A stretch of DNA of 64,000 bases from Mucilaginibacter flavus (GTDB lineage Bacteria; Bacteroidota; Bacteroidia; Sphingobacteriales; Sphingobacteriaceae): NCBI RefSeq assembly GCF_030409315.1, contig NZ_JAUFPS010000026.1, positions 90,008 to 154,007 on the forward strand, given 5' to 3'. Positions 63,298 through 64,000 of the stretch are shown piece by piece. The notes beneath the pieces were generated by a model. It saw nothing but the letters and a program-made list of their open reading frames with translations. It was not told the DNA's origin and did not search any database. A program made the translations under genes and the position numbers. Each line of letters begins with the position of its first letter. The stretch's first letter is position 1.

Positions 63298-63549
63298 ATG
63301 ACTGCATCTGGAATATACTTTACTACTACCAAACTTGAATACTTATCGGCTGAAAACCAAATGGTAATGCACTCTTTAAGCGGTGGCGAAGAGGACGATA
63401 TTGAAGGTGACTGGGGCGATGAGGATGATGAAGATTTTGACGACCGGCTTGATGTGGAAGATGATTTGCCCGAAATTAAGGTTGACGATGATATAAATGA
63501 GCCTGATCCCGAGGATGACGATCATTTGCCCGACGACGACCTGCAATAA
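63298..63549 (+). CDS. Small acidic protein
   Basis: An 83-aa protein, nearly half Asp/Glu (GEEDDIEGDWGDEDDEDFDD and similar). It is likely disordered, and a function cannot be given. It could be an ion- or protein-binding partner of its neighbours. The frame is supported by position (42 bp after the two-TM gene) and by a clear start and stop, not by a family. Confidence 0.6.
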   Translation: MTASGIYFTTTKLEYLSAENQMVMHSLSGGEEDDIEGDWGDEDDEDFDDRLDVEDDLPEIKVDDDINEPDPEDDDHLPDDDLQ

Positions 63550-63593
63550 AACCGTTTGGATAAATACGGAGGCTTTCGTTTATGGCGGGCTGT

Positions 63594-64000
63594 TTAGTTA
63601 AAGTGATCAAACATATCGGCAAACATATCATTCATCATGTTTTGCATTACCGTGTCTTTTATCATACTCATCTGCTCTTTAAACCATCCTTTTGGCTTTT
63701 TTGCCGAACTGGTTAATGATGATCTAATTGCGCTGATCTGCTTTTCAAGATTCCTTCTTCTTGCCGAAAACTTTTGCGGACTAAATTTTCCATTTTTGTC
63801 TATAAAGTCGGCAATCTCGTTGCCGTTTGTAAAATGGGTTTCATGTATAGAGGCGTTTAACTCATCAAGTTGCTTTTGCAGCAATTTGATATAGCGTTTC
63901 ACCATATCATCGGCAATTGAAGCTACGTTAGCGTCATCGTCATCCAGATGGGTTATCTGTAATTTTAACAAGCTTAAAAAGTCGTTTTCCTGGTAAGCTT
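63594..64000 (-). CDS. C-terminal part of a J-domain-like chaperone partner (5' end outside window)
   Basis: The frame is open to the window edge. The visible 135 residues begin AYQENDFLSLLKLQITHLD, a segment typical of Bacteroidota J-domain proteins after the DnaJ-like part, followed by coiled-coil helices (IKLLQKQLDELNASI) and a Met/Phe/Asp-rich end (MNDMFADMFDHFN). The DnaJ domain itself would be outside the window. Assignment is moderate. Convergent with the acidic protein gene. Confidence 0.55.
   Translation of the reverse strand, partial: AYQENDFLSLLKLQITHLDDDDANVASIADDMVKRYIKLLQKQLDELNASIHETHFTNGNEIADFIDKNGKFSPQKFSARRRNLEKQISAIRSSLTSSAKKPKGWFKEQMSMIKDTVMQNMMNDMFADMFDHFN

Overview
The window is chromosomal DNA from a Bacteroidota bacterium, most likely a soil or freshwater Sphingobacteriaceae of the Mucilaginibacter/Pedobacter type. 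This rests on four things: promoter -7 boxes of the TAnnTTTG type (best before tRNA-Phe and rpsF), the holA gene next to an HsdR-N-terminal-domain gene, the rpsF-rpsR-rplI order, and several histidine kinases of Bacteroidota style. The genus is an inference from style, not from a marker gene.

Layout. (1) 1-10.2 kb is mixed housekeeping and accessory DNA: the end of a hybrid histidine kinase, an HsdR_N-like protein, holA, an APS kinase plus sulfotransferase pair, a large four-PAS histidine kinase with a STAS-like tail, and two uncharacterised proteins. (2) 10.2-17.1 kb is a three-gene operon: transglutaminase-DUF2126, circularly permuted ATP-grasp fused to alpha-E, and a second transglutaminase. 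This is a known but biochemically poorly understood peptide-ligation/peptidase gene set. (3) 17.3-18.4 kb holds a zinc-ribbon metallopeptidase. (4) 18.6-45.9 kb, all on the minus strand, is an extracellular contractile injection system (eCIS) locus. In transcription order it encodes the DUF4255 cap protein, a 394-aa protein of unknown role, sheath, two tube proteins, a 52-aa DUF5908 protein, LysM adaptor, VgrG-like spike, PAAR tip, gp25, two giant baseplate proteins, tape measure protein, AAA+ ATPase, and two DUF4157 cargo proteins. The second cargo is 2057 residues long, ends in a PoNe-type PD-(D/E)xK DNase domain, and is followed with a 4-bp overlap by a PoNi-type (DUF1910/DUF1911) immunity gene. 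A further small orphan follows.

(5) 46-52.3 kb is a patchwork: a 518-aa protein with a possible PD-(D/E)xK end, a GRDP-like small protein coupled to a one-TM beta-rich protein, a TPR histidine kinase and tRNA-Phe. A 34-bp near-perfect copy of the tRNA-Phe 3' end and terminator lies 4.1 kb away, resembling a pair of attachment sites. (6) 52.5-58.8 kb is core metabolism and translation: an Fe-S oxidoreductase pair with DUF2750 between, a YdeI-like protein, the mtgA transglycosylase, and rpsF-rpsR-rplI. (7) 58.9-64 kb holds a probably frameshifted exported repeat protein, an alpha/beta hydrolase with a membrane segment, a two-TM protein, an acidic protein and the end of a gene that looks like a J-domain protein.

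The main interest is the eCIS with a DNase cargo and its own immunity protein. That arrangement points to a particle loaded with a toxin that also threatens the producer or its kin, that is, possible antibacterial use. No canonical tail-fibre gene is seen, so how the target is recognised is open. Several families of short G+C-rich palindromes punctuate the intergenic regions.
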